This document shows positions 46,054-55,880 of a stretch of 64,000 bases of DNA, one piece after another. The notes under the pieces were generated by a model. The model ran no database searches and had not been told where the DNA came from. It worked only from the letters and a program-made list of their open reading frames with translations. The position numbers and the translations under genes are program-made. Every line of letters begins with the position of its first letter. The first letter of the stretch is position 1. The DNA lies in contig NZ_ATYT01000004.1 of the NCBI RefSeq assembly GCF_000427825.1, positions 147,399 through 211,398 of the forward strand. Reading direction: 5' to 3'. Origin of the DNA: Thermocrispum municipale DSM 44069 (GTDB lineage Bacteria; Actinomycetota; Actinomycetes; Mycobacteriales; Pseudonocardiaceae).

Positions 46054-48176
46054 CGTGTTGCCTCCATCAGCGTCCGGTGCTCGTCGGCCTGCTCGGCCCG
46101 GTCACGGGTGTCGGTGAGGATGAAGTTGCTCCATTCGTCGACGGTGAACTGCCAGTGCGACGGCACCTGGATCGTGGTCAGCGGATGCTCGACCATCGCC
46201 GGGCCGGTCAGGGTGGATCCGGGCACCAGATCGGCCGCGTCGTAGACGTCCACGTCCTGCTGCTCCCCGGCCAGCGGCAGGTAGACCGGGCGGCGACGGC
46301 GCGGAGCGACCTCGGCCGGCTGGCCAATGCGGGCGGGAGCACGCTCGAACGTCTCCGCCCGGCCCGTGGCGACCACGCGCACCGACATCAGCACCACCGG
46401 ACTGTTCACCCACGCAGTGCCCGCTCCGTACTCGGCTTCGTAACGCTGCGGGAAGCTCTCCTGCAGAGCGACCAGGTCCGCCTCGGCCAGATCGGGCTTG
46501 CGCGGGATCGGCACCCGCAGCTCCCACTGCTGGCCGGCGAACTTGAAGTCGCCCTGCCACTCGATGTCGATCCGCTCGTCCGAGTAGCCCGCCTCGCGCA
46601 GCGCCGCTACCTGCTCTTCTTCCAGCTCACGCAGGCTCTGCGCGACGTGCGAGGCGTCACCGCCGCTCCACATGGTCGACCGCGTCTGGGTGCGGACATC
46701 GTCGGTGGCGAGCAGCCCGTGTGCGGAGAAGACCGCGGCGTCGGACGGGATGACGACTTTGCGGATGCCGATGCTGCGGGCGATGTCCGCGGCGAAGATG
46801 CCGATCGCACCGCCGAAACAGAACAACGAGAACGTGCGCGGGTCGTGGCCCCGCTCGACGGTCACCGCACGTACGGCGTTGCTCATGTTCGACGTGACCA
46901 TGCGGTAAACGGCGGCCGCTGCTTGCCGGGCATCCAGGCCGAGCCGCTCGCCGACCTCACGCTGCAGCGCGTCCGCCGCCGGAGCGATGTCCAGCCGCCT
47001 GCGCCCGCCGAAGAACGCCTTCGGGTCCAGCAGACCGAGCACGGCCGACGCGTCGGTCACTGTCGGCGCGGTGCCGCCCTTGCCGTAACAGATCGGTCCG
47101 GGTTCCGCCCCGGCACTGTGCGGGCCGACCTGCGGGATGCCGCGCGCGTCGAGCCACGCGATGCTCCCACCGCCCGCGCCGATCGGGAACACGTCGATCT
47201 TGGACAACGCGGTGAGGAACTGGTCGCGCAGCATGACCCGCTGGGTCACCATCGTCTTGGCGTCCTGCAGGACCGACACGTCGAACGACGTGCCGCCCAT
47301 GTCGGCGGTGACGACGTCGCGGATGCCCAGGCGAGTGGCCAGTTCCCGAGCGCCGATCACGCCGCCTGCCGGGCCGGAGTCGATCAGGGTGATCGGCCGG
47401 TCCCGTGCCTCGGTGGCCGACAGCGTCCCGCCGAAACCCTGCATGAAGGCCACCGGGACGCGCAGGCCGCGCTCGGCGAGCTCGCGTTCGATCCGCTCGG
47501 TGTATTCGGCGACCCGCAACCCGGTGAACGAGTTGAGCACGGTGGTCATCGTCCGCTCGTACTCCCGGATGACCGGGTGCAACCGGGACGAGACGCTGAG
47601 GAAGAGCTTCGGGTACTCCTCGGCGGCGATGCGCGCGACGAGTTCCTCGTGCACCGGGTTGAGGAAGCTCCACAGCAGCGAGACGGCGACGGCCTCGACG
47701 CCGCGGTCGGCCAGCTCGCGCACGGCGCGGCGCGCTTCGTCCTCGGTCAGCGGGACGACCACGCGTCCTTTGCGGTCCAACCGCTCGGTGACCTCGACGA
47801 CGTCGTCACGGTCGACGATCTGTGGCAGGTTCAGTTGCTTGTGGTGGTCGCGGTGGGCGTTGCGGGCCGAGCGGGCGATCAGCAGGTTGTCACCGAAGCC
47901 CTTCGTGGTGATCAACCCGACGCGCGCGCCCTTCAGCTCGGCGATGGAGTTGGTGACCACGGTCGTGCCGTTGACGAAGCGGCGGCAATTGCCGAGCAAT
48001 TCTTCCACCGCCACGCCGATTTGCTCGGCGACGTTGTCCAACGCCTGCAGTAATCCGTCGGCGAGATTCAGCGGAGTCGTGTCGGCTTTGTCGGTGAAAA
48101 CCTCTCCGTCACTGGTAGCCACGACGATGTCGGTGAACGTGCCACCGATGTCGCAGCCGATGTGGTACTGCGTCAT
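46050..48176 (-). CDS. HyuA-like ATPase subunit (hydantoinase A/acetone carboxylase type)
   Basis: A 708-residue HyuA-family protein. The actin-like ATP site shows GCDIGGTFTDIVV at the N-terminus and VVTADMGGTSFDVSVL in the middle. FVNGTTVVTNSIAELKGA and LITTKGFGDNLLIAR are typical. Relatives phosphorylate the substrate carbonyl with ATP, for hydrolysis or carboxylation. No small third subunit (AcxC or Apc2/Apc5 type) is present nearby. ATG 48176 is favoured over the GTG at 48188. It lies 43 bases after the ligase gene. Confidence 0.9.
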   Translation of the reverse strand: MTQYHIGCDIGGTFTDIVVATSDGEVFTDKADTTPLNLADGLLQALDNVAEQIGVAVEELLGNCRRFVNGTTVVTNSIAELKGARVGLITTKGFGDNLLIARSARNAHRDHHKQLNLPQIVDRDDVVEVTERLDRKGRVVVPLTEDEARRAVRELADRGVEAVAVSLLWSFLNPVHEELVARIAAEEYPKLFLSVSSRLHPVIREYERTMTTVLNSFTGLRVAEYTERIERELAERGLRVPVAFMQGFGGTLSATEARDRPITLIDSGPAGGVIGARELATRLGIRDVVTADMGGTSFDVSVLQDAKTMVTQRVMLRDQFLTALSKIDVFPIGAGGGSIAWLDARGIPQVGPHSAGAEPGPICYGKGGTAPTVTDASAVLGLLDPKAFFGGRRRLDIAPAADALQREVGERLGLDARQAAAAVYRMVTSNMSNAVRAVTVERGHDPRTFSLFCFGGAIGIFAADIARSIGIRKVVIPSDAAVFSAHGLLATDDVRTQTRSTMWSGGDASHVAQSLRELEEEQVAALREAGYSDERIDIEWQGDFKFAGQQWELRVPIPRKPDLAEADLVALQESFPQRYEAEYGAGTAWVNSPVVLMSVRVVATGRAETFERAPARIGQPAEVAPRRRRPVYLPLAGEQQDVDVYDAADLVPGSTLTGPAMVEHPLTTIQVPSHWQFTVDEWSNFILTDTRDRAEQADEHRTLMEATR

Positions 48177-48219
48177 TGCAAAATTCACCTTACGGTCGGT
48201 TTTCCGGTCAGTTCCGCTT

Positions 48220-49878
48220 CTACTGCTGGCGCAGCACGTGTCGTCGAATTTTTCCGGATTCGGTTCGCGGTAATGCGTCCACGAAATCGACGATGCGCGG
48301 ATAGGCGTGCCTGCCCACGCGCTCGCGCACGGCGGCCTGGATTTCCTCGGTCAGCCGGTCCTGCGGAACGGAACCATTGGCCACCACGACGGCTCGCACC
48401 ACCGAACCCCGATCGGGATCGGCCGCGGCCACCACGGCAGCATCGTCGACGCCGGGGTGGTCGAGGATGACGTTTTCCACCTCGGTCGGGCCGACGTTGT
48501 AGCCGGACGTGACGATCAGGTCGTCGTCGCGGCCGACGAACCACCAGCGACCTTCCTCGTCGCGCCGGGCCACGTCGCCGGTCAGGAACCACTCGCCACG
48601 CCAGCGCGCATCCCACTGCTGCTGCGCGTTCCAGTACCCGACGCTGGCCTGGTAGCGCGGTTTCCGCAGGGCGATGATGCCCTGTTCGTCCTGCAGGTTG
48701 CCGTCGTCGTCGACCAGCGCCACGTCGAATCCGGGCACGACCGACGACAGCGCCCCGGGAACCACCGGCTCCTTCGAGTGGGCCAGGTTCGCCAGCGACA
48801 TCGCCGATTCGCTCTGGCCGTAGCCGTCCTGGATGTCCGCCACGCCGAACTGGCGCCACGCTTCCACCAGCGGCCGGTCCAACGGCTCGCCCGCACTCGT
48901 CGCACCGCGGATGTCGGGCGGCAGGCCACCGGAACGCTGCGCGACCTTGACCAATTGCCGGAACGCACTCGGCGCGGCCGCGACATACGTGACCCGTTCT
49001 TCTTCGAAGATTCTCAGCCAGTCGGCCGGCTTGAAATCCCCGGTGTAGACGACTCGCGGGCAGCCGAGCGCCATGACCCCGATCCCCGTGGTGTAAAGCC
49101 CGTAGGACCACCCGGGATTCGCACCGGAGAAAAGCATGTCCGACGGTTGCAGTGCGAACGTGTGGCGAAGAAACGGTTGGATCGTGAGCAACAGGTGGTG
49201 GGGCTGAATGCAGCCTTTCGGCGGTCCGGTCGTCCCACTGGTGTAGATCAGTGTCGCGGGTTCGTCCGCCGCCGTGTGCAGAACTGGCGTATCAGCGGGG
49301 TGCCGGTCTATTTCCGCCCAGAAACTTCGATCTCCGGCAAGCAATCCGCCACCGCGTCCCCCGACGACGGTGTAAACGTGCGGATCACCGGTGAGCAGAT
49401 GCCGCGCCGACTCGAACGCATCCCGATAGCGGTGGTCGACCACGATGGCCTTCGGCTCTCCACCGTTGAGCCGCTCGGCCAGCGCGTCCGGCCCGAAGCC
49501 GACGAACAGCGGCATGTAGATCACGCCGGAACGCCAGGCGGCCAATGCGGCGATGTAGGCCTCGATGCCCTGCGGCAGCAGCGCGGCGAGCCGATCGCCC
49601 CGCCGGATACCTGCCGCGCGCATCGCGGTCGCGAAACGACTGGAAGCCGCGGCCAGATCGGCGAACGTCCAGCGCTCGCTGCTGCCGTCCGGGTGGCGGA
49701 CGATCATCGCCAGGCGAGCCCGGTCGCGCGCCCATCGGTCACACGCCTCGTGCGCGGTGTTCAACCCCTCCGACACCGGGCGGTCCAGCCGAGCTTCCGC
49801 GGCCGCCCACACCTCGTCGATGGACATGTCCCGCTCCGCGAGGAGTTCGTGGACGTCGACTGGGCGCACATCGCTCAT
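48220..49878 (-). CDS. AMP-forming acyl-CoA synthetase, benzoate-CoA ligase-like
   Basis: A 552-residue adenylate-forming ligase. The P-loop is TLIYTSGTTGPPKG, followed by QDGYGQSE, the hinge LTGDVARRDEEG, and the catalytic lysine in PRTESGKIRR at the end. The FSGANPGWSYGLYTTGIG region resembles the acetyl/benzoate-CoA ligase branch. The acid is unknown. ATG 49878 is favoured over an in-frame start at 50031. It precedes HyuA by 43 bases on the same strand and may activate the product of that enzyme. Confidence 0.9.
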   Translation of the reverse strand: MSDVRPVDVHELLAERDMSIDEVWAAAEARLDRPVSEGLNTAHEACDRWARDRARLAMIVRHPDGSSERWTFADLAAASSRFATAMRAAGIRRGDRLAALLPQGIEAYIAALAAWRSGVIYMPLFVGFGPDALAERLNGGEPKAIVVDHRYRDAFESARHLLTGDPHVYTVVGGRGGGLLAGDRSFWAEIDRHPADTPVLHTAADEPATLIYTSGTTGPPKGCIQPHHLLLTIQPFLRHTFALQPSDMLFSGANPGWSYGLYTTGIGVMALGCPRVVYTGDFKPADWLRIFEEERVTYVAAAPSAFRQLVKVAQRSGGLPPDIRGATSAGEPLDRPLVEAWRQFGVADIQDGYGQSESAMSLANLAHSKEPVVPGALSSVVPGFDVALVDDDGNLQDEQGIIALRKPRYQASVGYWNAQQQWDARWRGEWFLTGDVARRDEEGRWWFVGRDDDLIVTSGYNVGPTEVENVILDHPGVDDAAVVAAADPDRGSVVRAVVVANGSVPQDRLTEEIQAAVRERVGRHAYPRIVDFVDALPRTESGKIRRHVLRQQ

Positions 49879-50190
49879 TCGGCTGCCTCCTCGACACCGC
49901 CGTGCCGCCGTCCCGGGCGACGTTGCCTGTACTGAGTGCCCACTACAGTGCGGGACGTCATTTCGGCCGTCAATACGCCGAACGAGACGAGGCAGTCGCG
50001 CTTGTAAAACCGCACAAACGCCGGCGAGCAATCGATTCGACCGCCAATTCTCAGCCGCAGCACTCGCTGTCTTCGCTGGTCACAGGCACAAAATTCGCGT
50101 CGCCGCGACCGAGGCTGACGGCCCGGCCGCGACGACGCGATGGCGTTTCGCCAGCGGTGTGCCAGTGGCTGTCGGGCGAATATTGCCGCG
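49879..50190. other. Intergenic gap between the two synthetase genes
   Basis: These 312 bases hold no gene that I can support and no strong hairpin. They separate the two co-directional ligase genes and must contain the promoter of the 48.2-49.9 kb gene if it is not read from upstream. Confidence 0.5.
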
Positions 50191-51819
50191 CTATTTGTCC
50201 TTACCCAACAACTTGCCGGCGATTTCGCGCATTTCGACCTTGCGCACCTTTCCGGTCACGGTCATCGGGAACTCGTCCACGATGTGCACGTAGCGCGGGA
50301 TCTTGTAGTGGGCGAGCTTGCCCTGGCAGAACTCGCGCAGCTTCTCCGCGGTGAGCTCCTCGGCGCCCTCGCGCAGGATCACCCATGCCATGAGTTCCTC
50401 GCCGTACTTCTCGTCCGGCACGCCGATGACCTGCACGTCCTGGATGTCCGGGTGGGTGTAGAGGAACTCCTCGATCTCCCTCGGGTAGATGTTCTCGCCG
50501 CCGCGGATGACCATGTCCTTGATCCGGCCGGTGATCTGCACGTAGCCGTCCTCGTCCATCACCGCGAGGTCGCCGGTGTGCATCCAGCGCGCGGTGTCGA
50601 TGGCCTCGGCGGTCTTGTCCGGCTGTTCCCAGTAGCCCAGCATCACCGAGTAGCCACGGGTGCACAGCTCGCCCGGCTCGCCGCGCGGAACGGTCAGCCC
50701 GGTCTCCGGGTCGATGATCTTCACCTCGAGGTGCGGGTGTACCCGGCCGACCGTGGAGACGCGGCGGTCCAGCGAGTCGTCGGCGCGCGTCTGGGTGGAC
50801 ACCGGCGAGGTCTCGGTCATGCCATAGCAGATGGTCACTTCCGTCATGCCCATCCGCTCGATGACCTGCTTCATCACCTCCACCGGGCACGGCGACCCCG
50901 CCATGATGCCGGTGCGCAAGCTGGACAGGTCGTGGTCTTCGAACGTCGGGTCGGCCAGCTCCGCGATGAACATGGTCGGCACGCCGTACAGCGACGTGCA
51001 CTTCTCGTCGGCCACCGCCTTGAGCGTCGCGGTCGGGTCGAAACCGGGCGCGGGGATGACCATGCAGGCGCCGTGGCTGGTGGCCGCCAGGTTGCCCATG
51101 ACCATGCCGAAGCAGTGGTAGAAGGGCACCGGGATGCAGATGCGGTCCTCCTCGGTGTACGAGCACAGCTCGCCGACGAAGAACCCGTTGTTGAGGATGT
51201 TGTGGTGGCTGAGCGTGGCACCCTTCGGGAACCCGGTGGTGCCCGATGTGTACTGGATGTTGATCGGGTCGTCGGCGGTGAGCTCGATGTCGTCCAGCGT
51301 CGCCGGGTCGCCCTTCTTGCCCGCGGCGAGCACGTCGTCCCAGCTCGGGCCGTCGAACAAGATGACGTCGGTCAGTTTCGGGCAGTCCGGCCGCGCCTCG
51401 TCGATCATGGCGGCGTAGTCGGAGGTCTTGAACGACGGCGCCGCGATCAACATGCGGATGCCTGCCTGGTTGAGCACGTAGGTGAGCTCGTGCGTGCGGT
51501 AGGCCGGGTTGATGTTGACCAGGATCGCGCCGAGCTTGGCGGTCGCGTACTGCACCAGCGTCCACTCCGCGCGGTTCGGCGACCAGATGCCCACGCGGTC
51601 GCCTTTACCGATGCCGCGGGCGGCCAGCCCGAGCGCAACGGTGTTGACGTCGTCAACGAACTCGCGGTACGTCCAGCGCCGCCCGGACGCGCAGTCGACC
51701 AGCGCCTCACGATCGGGGAAAGCGGCGACCGTGCGATCCAGATTCGCGCCGATGGTGTCCCCGAGCAGGGGGACGTCGGAGGTTCCGGAGCTGTAGCTGA
51801 GCTGGGCAGGGACCGGCAT
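50191..51819 (-). CDS. AMP-forming acyl-CoA synthetase, FadD-like
   Basis: A 542-residue adenylate-forming ligase of the fatty-acid type. Motifs: [27 protein letters not shown], the hinge [30 protein letters not shown], and the catalytic lysine in [14 protein letters not shown]. The substrate is a medium- or long-chain or aryl acid. ATG 51819 is preceded by GGAGGAAG; an in-frame start at 51978 adds 53 unrelated residues. First gene of the minus-strand region, but a 312-base gap separates it from the next. Confidence 0.93.
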   Translation of the reverse strand: MPVPAQLSYSSGTSDVPLLGDTIGANLDRTVAAFPDREALVDCASGRRWTYREFVDDVNTVALGLAARGIGKGDRVGIWSPNRAEWTLVQYATAKLGAILVNINPAYRTHELTYVLNQAGIRMLIAAPSFKTSDYAAMIDEARPDCPKLTDVILFDGPSWDDVLAAGKKGDPATLDDIELTADDPINIQYTSGTTGFPKGATLSHHNILNNGFFVGELCSYTEEDRICIPVPFYHCFGMVMGNLAATSHGACMVIPAPGFDPTATLKAVADEKCTSLYGVPTMFIAELADPTFEDHDLSSLRTGIMAGSPCPVEVMKQVIERMGMTEVTICYGMTETSPVSTQTRADDSLDRRVSTVGRVHPHLEVKIIDPETGLTVPRGEPGELCTRGYSVMLGYWEQPDKTAEAIDTARWMHTGDLAVMDEDGYVQITGRIKDMVIRGGENIYPREIEEFLYTHPDIQDVQVIGVPDEKYGEELMAWVILREGAEELTAEKLREFCQGKLAHYKIPRYVHIVDEFPMTVTGKVRKVEMREIAGKLLGKDK

Positions 51820-52053
51820 TGACTTCCTCCTCACGCGTCGCTGCGAGATACCCGAGTTTGGCACGAACGGGGCCGGATTGCGCTCCCCTGATTTGCCGGA
51901 TTCGCTGCGGGCGCCATGACAGCCGATGAGGTGGGTGCACGGTCGCACGAACCGGTGCACAACCGGAGACCCCGCCACACCGTCGCCCTCGCGCCGGGAA
52001 GATGTGGGAGGATGCCGCCTGGTCGGCTGGGGAGATCGAGAACGAGGGGGAGC

Positions 52054-53610
52054 ATGCGACGCTCTGTGCTGGCGTTGGTAGCCGGTTGCCTGATCGTGTC
52101 CGGGTGCAGTTCAACCGTCGACGGCAGAGCCGTGCCACCTGGTGCCGCACCGGTGCCGAGCAGCGGCGCTCCCGGGCCCGCGGGCGCCCCAGGTCCCGCG
52201 CCCGCGCCCACGAATCAGCCGCAAGACCGTGAGCACGAAGCGATCCTGGCCGCGCTGCGGCAGATCGACCCGTGCGCACTGGTCGACAAGAAGCAGCTGC
52301 GTAAGTACGACATCTACCCCGACGGCCCGCATGCCTGTGTCGCGGTGAACGAGGACGAGTACGTCGCGACGAAAGCCGCAGGGGTCAAGGTGGGCGTCTC
52401 GTTCCCTGCGGATGCACGCCTCGACCAGAAGCCGCTGACCGTCGCCGGAGCGAAAGCCTACGAAGCCCGCGACGACGACGCCTGCACGGTGACCATCCCG
52501 GTGAGCTTCACGCTCGGCATCGAGCTGCAGCGCGCCAAGTCCGGCACCGTCGCCGCGACCTGCAAGTCGGTGCGCAGCTGGGCCAAGTACGCCGTGGGCA
52601 AACTGCGCAAGCCGTACTCGGTCAAGCAGTCCGCCGCCTGGCCCCTGGCGGCGTGGGACGGGTGCACGCTGGTCAAACAGAGCCTGAGCGAACCCGACAA
52701 GTACACCTACCTGCCAGATGGCGACGACGACCCGTTGAGCGGCTGCAAGGCTGAGCCCGCCGAGGGTGCCGGCGTCGAGCCGATCGACTTCGAGGCGCGC
52801 TACGAGTTCGACCACGAGCTCGACTCCACTGCGCAGACGCGCGAGATCGCGGGCAAGAAGGTCGCCACCGACGACCGGTCTGACACCTGTGAGCGCGAGT
52901 GGGTGCAGCGGCTCGGGCGCGGCGACATCGGCGACACCGTCATCACCCTCGAGGCGCCCTGCACACTGGCGGACGGGCTGACCGAGAAGATCATCCAGCT
53001 GGCCGCGAAGAAGCCGGAGAATCCGGCGAAGCCGGCCACCAAGCTGCTGTACGGGCCGAACGATCCGGACAGCCCGACGACGGGGGCGTGCCGGAACTTC
53101 AGCCGCGGCGACAAGGACTGCGAGGAGTACCAGGAGGTCGCGCCACCGAAGGGCTACGAGGCCATCGCCGCCCAGGTTCAGCAGAACCCGCACGTGATCT
53201 GCGCGGTGTTCCTCGACGGGGTCAAGGCGAAGGTGTCGGCGAAGCTCGAGCCGGTCGTCGACCGCGAAAGAAATCAGTGCATCTTCGTCGAGCCGGACAA
53301 GAAGATCGAGGTCGTCACCGAGGTCGTGCCCACCTTCATGAAGGCACGCGACGTGGCGAAGGTGCCGCTGAGCTCGTCCCAGGCACAGGAAACGCAGCTG
53401 GCCGGCAAGCCCGCGGCCACCTTCTACAGCGACGACAAGGACGTTTACGGCGTGGTGGTCTCGCACGCCGGCAGCCTCGACGACCGTGGCGGGCTGCGTA
53501 TCGAGGTACAGATGCAGGCCCCTGGACTCGACAAGCCGAAGGTCTCCTCCGACCTGCCCGACAAGATCAACCAGGCGATGACGGAAACCGTCACGAAGTG
53601 GCTGAACTGA
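52054..53610 (+). CDS. DUF3558-like lipoprotein with repeated domain
   Basis: A 518-residue exported lipoprotein. The signal peptide ends in the lipobox VSGC with Cys18 as the lipid site. A Pro-rich linker leads to two or three similar Cys-paired modules. The first has [15 protein letters not shown], typical of the DUF3558 group of Pseudonocardiales; later ones have [10 protein letters not shown] and [11 protein letters not shown]. Several paired cysteines suggest disulfides. Function unknown, cell-envelope location expected. ATG 52054 follows GAGGGGGAG. Confidence 0.8.
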   Translation: MRRSVLALVAGCLIVSGCSSTVDGRAVPPGAAPVPSSGAPGPAGAPGPAPAPTNQPQDREHEAILAALRQIDPCALVDKKQLRKYDIYPDGPHACVAVNEDEYVATKAAGVKVGVSFPADARLDQKPLTVAGAKAYEARDDDACTVTIPVSFTLGIELQRAKSGTVAATCKSVRSWAKYAVGKLRKPYSVKQSAAWPLAAWDGCTLVKQSLSEPDKYTYLPDGDDDPLSGCKAEPAEGAGVEPIDFEARYEFDHELDSTAQTREIAGKKVATDDRSDTCEREWVQRLGRGDIGDTVITLEAPCTLADGLTEKIIQLAAKKPENPAKPATKLLYGPNDPDSPTTGACRNFSRGDKDCEEYQEVAPPKGYEAIAAQVQQNPHVICAVFLDGVKAKVSAKLEPVVDRERNQCIFVEPDKKIEVVTEVVPTFMKARDVAKVPLSSSQAQETQLAGKPAATFYSDDKDVYGVVVSHAGSLDDRGGLRIEVQMQAPGLDKPKVSSDLPDKINQAMTETVTKWLN

Positions 53611-53735
53611 CGTTGCCGGTTCCGGCCGGGCTGGGCGGGATGCACAAGCTCACCGGAGCGTGCTTGCGGGCTGGACACCAGTCACGTGGAGGCGGGTCGA
53701 CCCGCAGTCACTCGCTGCGGCATCACTGGGAAACG

Positions 53736-53811
53736 TGGAGCCGACAAGGGGACTCGAACCCCTGACCTGCTGTTTACAAGACAGCTGCTCTACCAACTGA
53801 GCTATGTCGGC
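53736..53811 (-). tRNA. tRNA-Thr (anticodon TGT)
   Basis: The minus strand folds as a full cloverleaf: acceptor GCCGACA/TGTCGGC, D arm AGCTCAGTTGGTAGAGC, anticodon arm GCTGT-CTTGTAA-ACAGC with anticodon TGT (reads ACA), and T arm with GGTTCGAGTCC. The discriminator base is T and CCA is encoded. It lies alone between a lipoprotein gene and the thrE-like gene. Confidence 0.97.
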
Positions 53812-54265
53812 GCGGCCGTTCGGCCACCCCCATCGTAGGCCCCGGTCGCCCGGACTGAAGCGACTGCCCCGCCTGATCGCCGGACTTGCCTCCGCGCGCG
53901 CCGAGAACCTGCCCACCCGTGCCCGAAGCAGTCGCCTCGCGGCCCGCGAACCCCTGGGTGCGGCGCCCGCGAGCCGTCCACCCGCCACTCGCTCAAGTGG
54001 CAAGAAAGCCACAAAGCGCCAGACTGGAAACGGAGGGTTGATCGGCGCTTGATCCGCCGCGGGGTTGCCACTCCACCGTGGGCCGGAAACGGCAGTTCAG
54101 ACGCCGTTCATCCACCACTTTCACGACGCCGCAACGGCCCCATTTCGCCGACGCGACCAATCGTGATGGACGCCACGGATCAAGCGTGCAACGGTCGCCT
54201 GGACGACGCCGATGGACCTGCCGGACGGCGTAACAAGGCGCGGGACGAAGTGGGAGGTGGACGAC
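53812..54265. other. Intergenic stretch upstream of the tRNA and the thrE-like gene
   Basis: These 454 bases show no supportable gene. They must hold the divergent promoters of the tRNA and thrE-like gene, but no confident hexamer pair is visible. An in-frame ATG at 54212 could lengthen thrE by 18 residues. Confidence 0.45.
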
Positions 54266-55657
54266 GTGAAACTCTTGGCGAGGCAGCATCGTGTACGGGT
54301 GCCGGAGCAGACTGCTCCGCCTCAGCCCATTGGGCCACGGCTGCTCGACGAGGGGTCGATCCATTTCGCACTAGACACTGCCCTGCGCATCGGCGAAGTG
54401 CAGATGGCCACCGGCGCGGGTGCCTCCGACGTCACCGCCACCATTCTCGCGGTGACCGACGGATTCGGTCTCCCGCAGTGCGAGGTCAACGTCGTCGGCA
54501 CGTCCATCACCGTCACCTGCCACCGCGGTTCGGAAGCCTCTCCCATCACCGCCGTGCGCGTCGTGCGTAGCCGCAGCATGGACTACACGCGGTTGAGCGA
54601 GACGGAAGAGCTGGTCACCAAGATCACCCGTGGGCGGGTCGACGTGCACACGGCGGCCAGTGAGATCAACCGGATCAACGAGGCGCCGCACCCGTACCCG
54701 CGGTGGGTTGCCACGCTCGCGCTGGGCGCCATGGCCGCGTCGATCACCGTGCTGATCGGCGGTGACCCGCTCACCGCGGCCCTGGCCTTCGTGGTCAGTG
54801 CGTTGATCGACCGGGTAGGTCGCATCCTGAACCGGCGCGCGCTGCCGCTGTTCTTCCAGCAGGTCGTCGGCGGCTTGATCGCGTCGCTGTTCAGCGTGCT
54901 GGCGCTCAGCAGCGACCTGCCGTTCGAGTCACCCAGCCTGGTCGCCGCCGCCGCGATCACGGTGTTGCTGTCCGGGCTGGGCACCGTCTCGGCGGTGCAC
55001 GACGCCGTCACCGGCTACAACGTCACGGCGGCGGGCCGGACGATGGAAGTCATCATGATGACGGCGGGCTTGGTCACCGGTGTGGTGATCGCCCTGCAGC
55101 TGGCGTTGACGCTGGGCATCCCCAGGGCGCCGCTGCCCACGCTGCCCGGCCCGAGCGCCATCAGCCTGCCGGTCGAGATCGTGGCCGGTGCGGCCGCCGC
55201 GGGCTTCTTCGCGCTGGCCAGTTACGCCCGCCTGCGTGCGCTCCTGCTGGCGGCGACCGCAGGTGGCGTGGGCACCACGGTGTACAGCGTGCTCCGGCTG
55301 GCCGAGGCCGACAAGATCACCGCGACCGCGCTCGCGGCCGTGCTGCTCGGTTTCTGCGGTGGCGTGCTGTCGCGCCGGCTGCGCGTCACGCCGCTGGTGG
55401 TGGCGGTCTCCGGTATCACGCCGTTGCTGCCCGGTCTGCTGGCTTTCCGCGGCCTGTACGAAGCGGGCGTCGAACCGGGCGGCCAGCTCGGCACGCTGAT
55501 GCAGGCCTTCGCGGTCGGGCTGGCTCTGGCCGCCGGCGTGGTGTTCGGCGAGTACCTGGCGCAGCCGGTGCGCACCCAGCTCGGGCGTCTCGAGCGGAAA
55601 CTGGCCGGTCCACGCATGGCGGGCCCGCTGCGGCCGTCGCGCAGGAAACTGCAGTAA
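54266..55657 (+). CDS. ThrE-family threonine/serine exporter
   Basis: A 463-residue membrane exporter of the ThrE family. Residues 1-120 form the cytoplasmic ThrE domain (IRIGEVQMATGAGASDVT-like start, then VVGTSITVTCHRG). About ten hydrophobic helices follow, with LFFQQVVGGLIASLFSVLAL and the second half ending in ALAAGVVFGEYLAQP. It exports small amino acids by proton motive force. GTG 54266 is chosen because GGGAGG lies 8 bases upstream; ATG 54212 is the alternative. Its 3' end is echoed in the gap downstream. Confidence 0.85.
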   Translation: MKLLARQHRVRVPEQTAPPQPIGPRLLDEGSIHFALDTALRIGEVQMATGAGASDVTATILAVTDGFGLPQCEVNVVGTSITVTCHRGSEASPITAVRVVRSRSMDYTRLSETEELVTKITRGRVDVHTAASEINRINEAPHPYPRWVATLALGAMAASITVLIGGDPLTAALAFVVSALIDRVGRILNRRALPLFFQQVVGGLIASLFSVLALSSDLPFESPSLVAAAAITVLLSGLGTVSAVHDAVTGYNVTAAGRTMEVIMMTAGLVTGVVIALQLALTLGIPRAPLPTLPGPSAISLPVEIVAGAAAAGFFALASYARLRALLLAATAGGVGTTVYSVLRLAEADKITATALAAVLLGFCGGVLSRRLRVTPLVVAVSGITPLLPGLLAFRGLYEAGVEPGGQLGTLMQAFAVGLALAAGVVFGEYLAQPVRTQLGRLERKLAGPRMAGPLRPSRRKLQ

Positions 55658-55733
55658 GCCCCGCTTCCAGCTCGGCCGCCGGCCCATCCGTGGCCGGACC
55701 GCTGCAGCCGTCGCACACGAAGTGCAGTAGGGC
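55618..55733. repeat. Duplicated gene tail of the thrE-like gene
   Basis: 55618-55660 (the last codons and stop of the gene) recurs at 55692-55733. About 34 of 42 aligned positions are identical, with one gap. Translated, MAGPLRPSRRKLQ is echoed by VAGPLQPSHTKCS. The second copy is not part of any gene. Confidence 0.7.
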
Positions 55734-55880
55734 TTGTCGCGGGTCGGCGGCCGGTGCACGAGCGTCGGCCGCCGACCCGCATGCAGCGGCATCGGGCCAG
55801 GTCCGCGTGGGCAGTAAGTCCACCCGGACGCCGCACGATCGAGAGCCCGATCACAGAGTTCGCACAGTAGGCTGAAACAT

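Noticed and set aside
46077-48053. Plus-strand 658-codon frame opposite the HyuA gene
   Set aside because: Antisense to a strongly supported gene; residue use is typical of a shadow frame.
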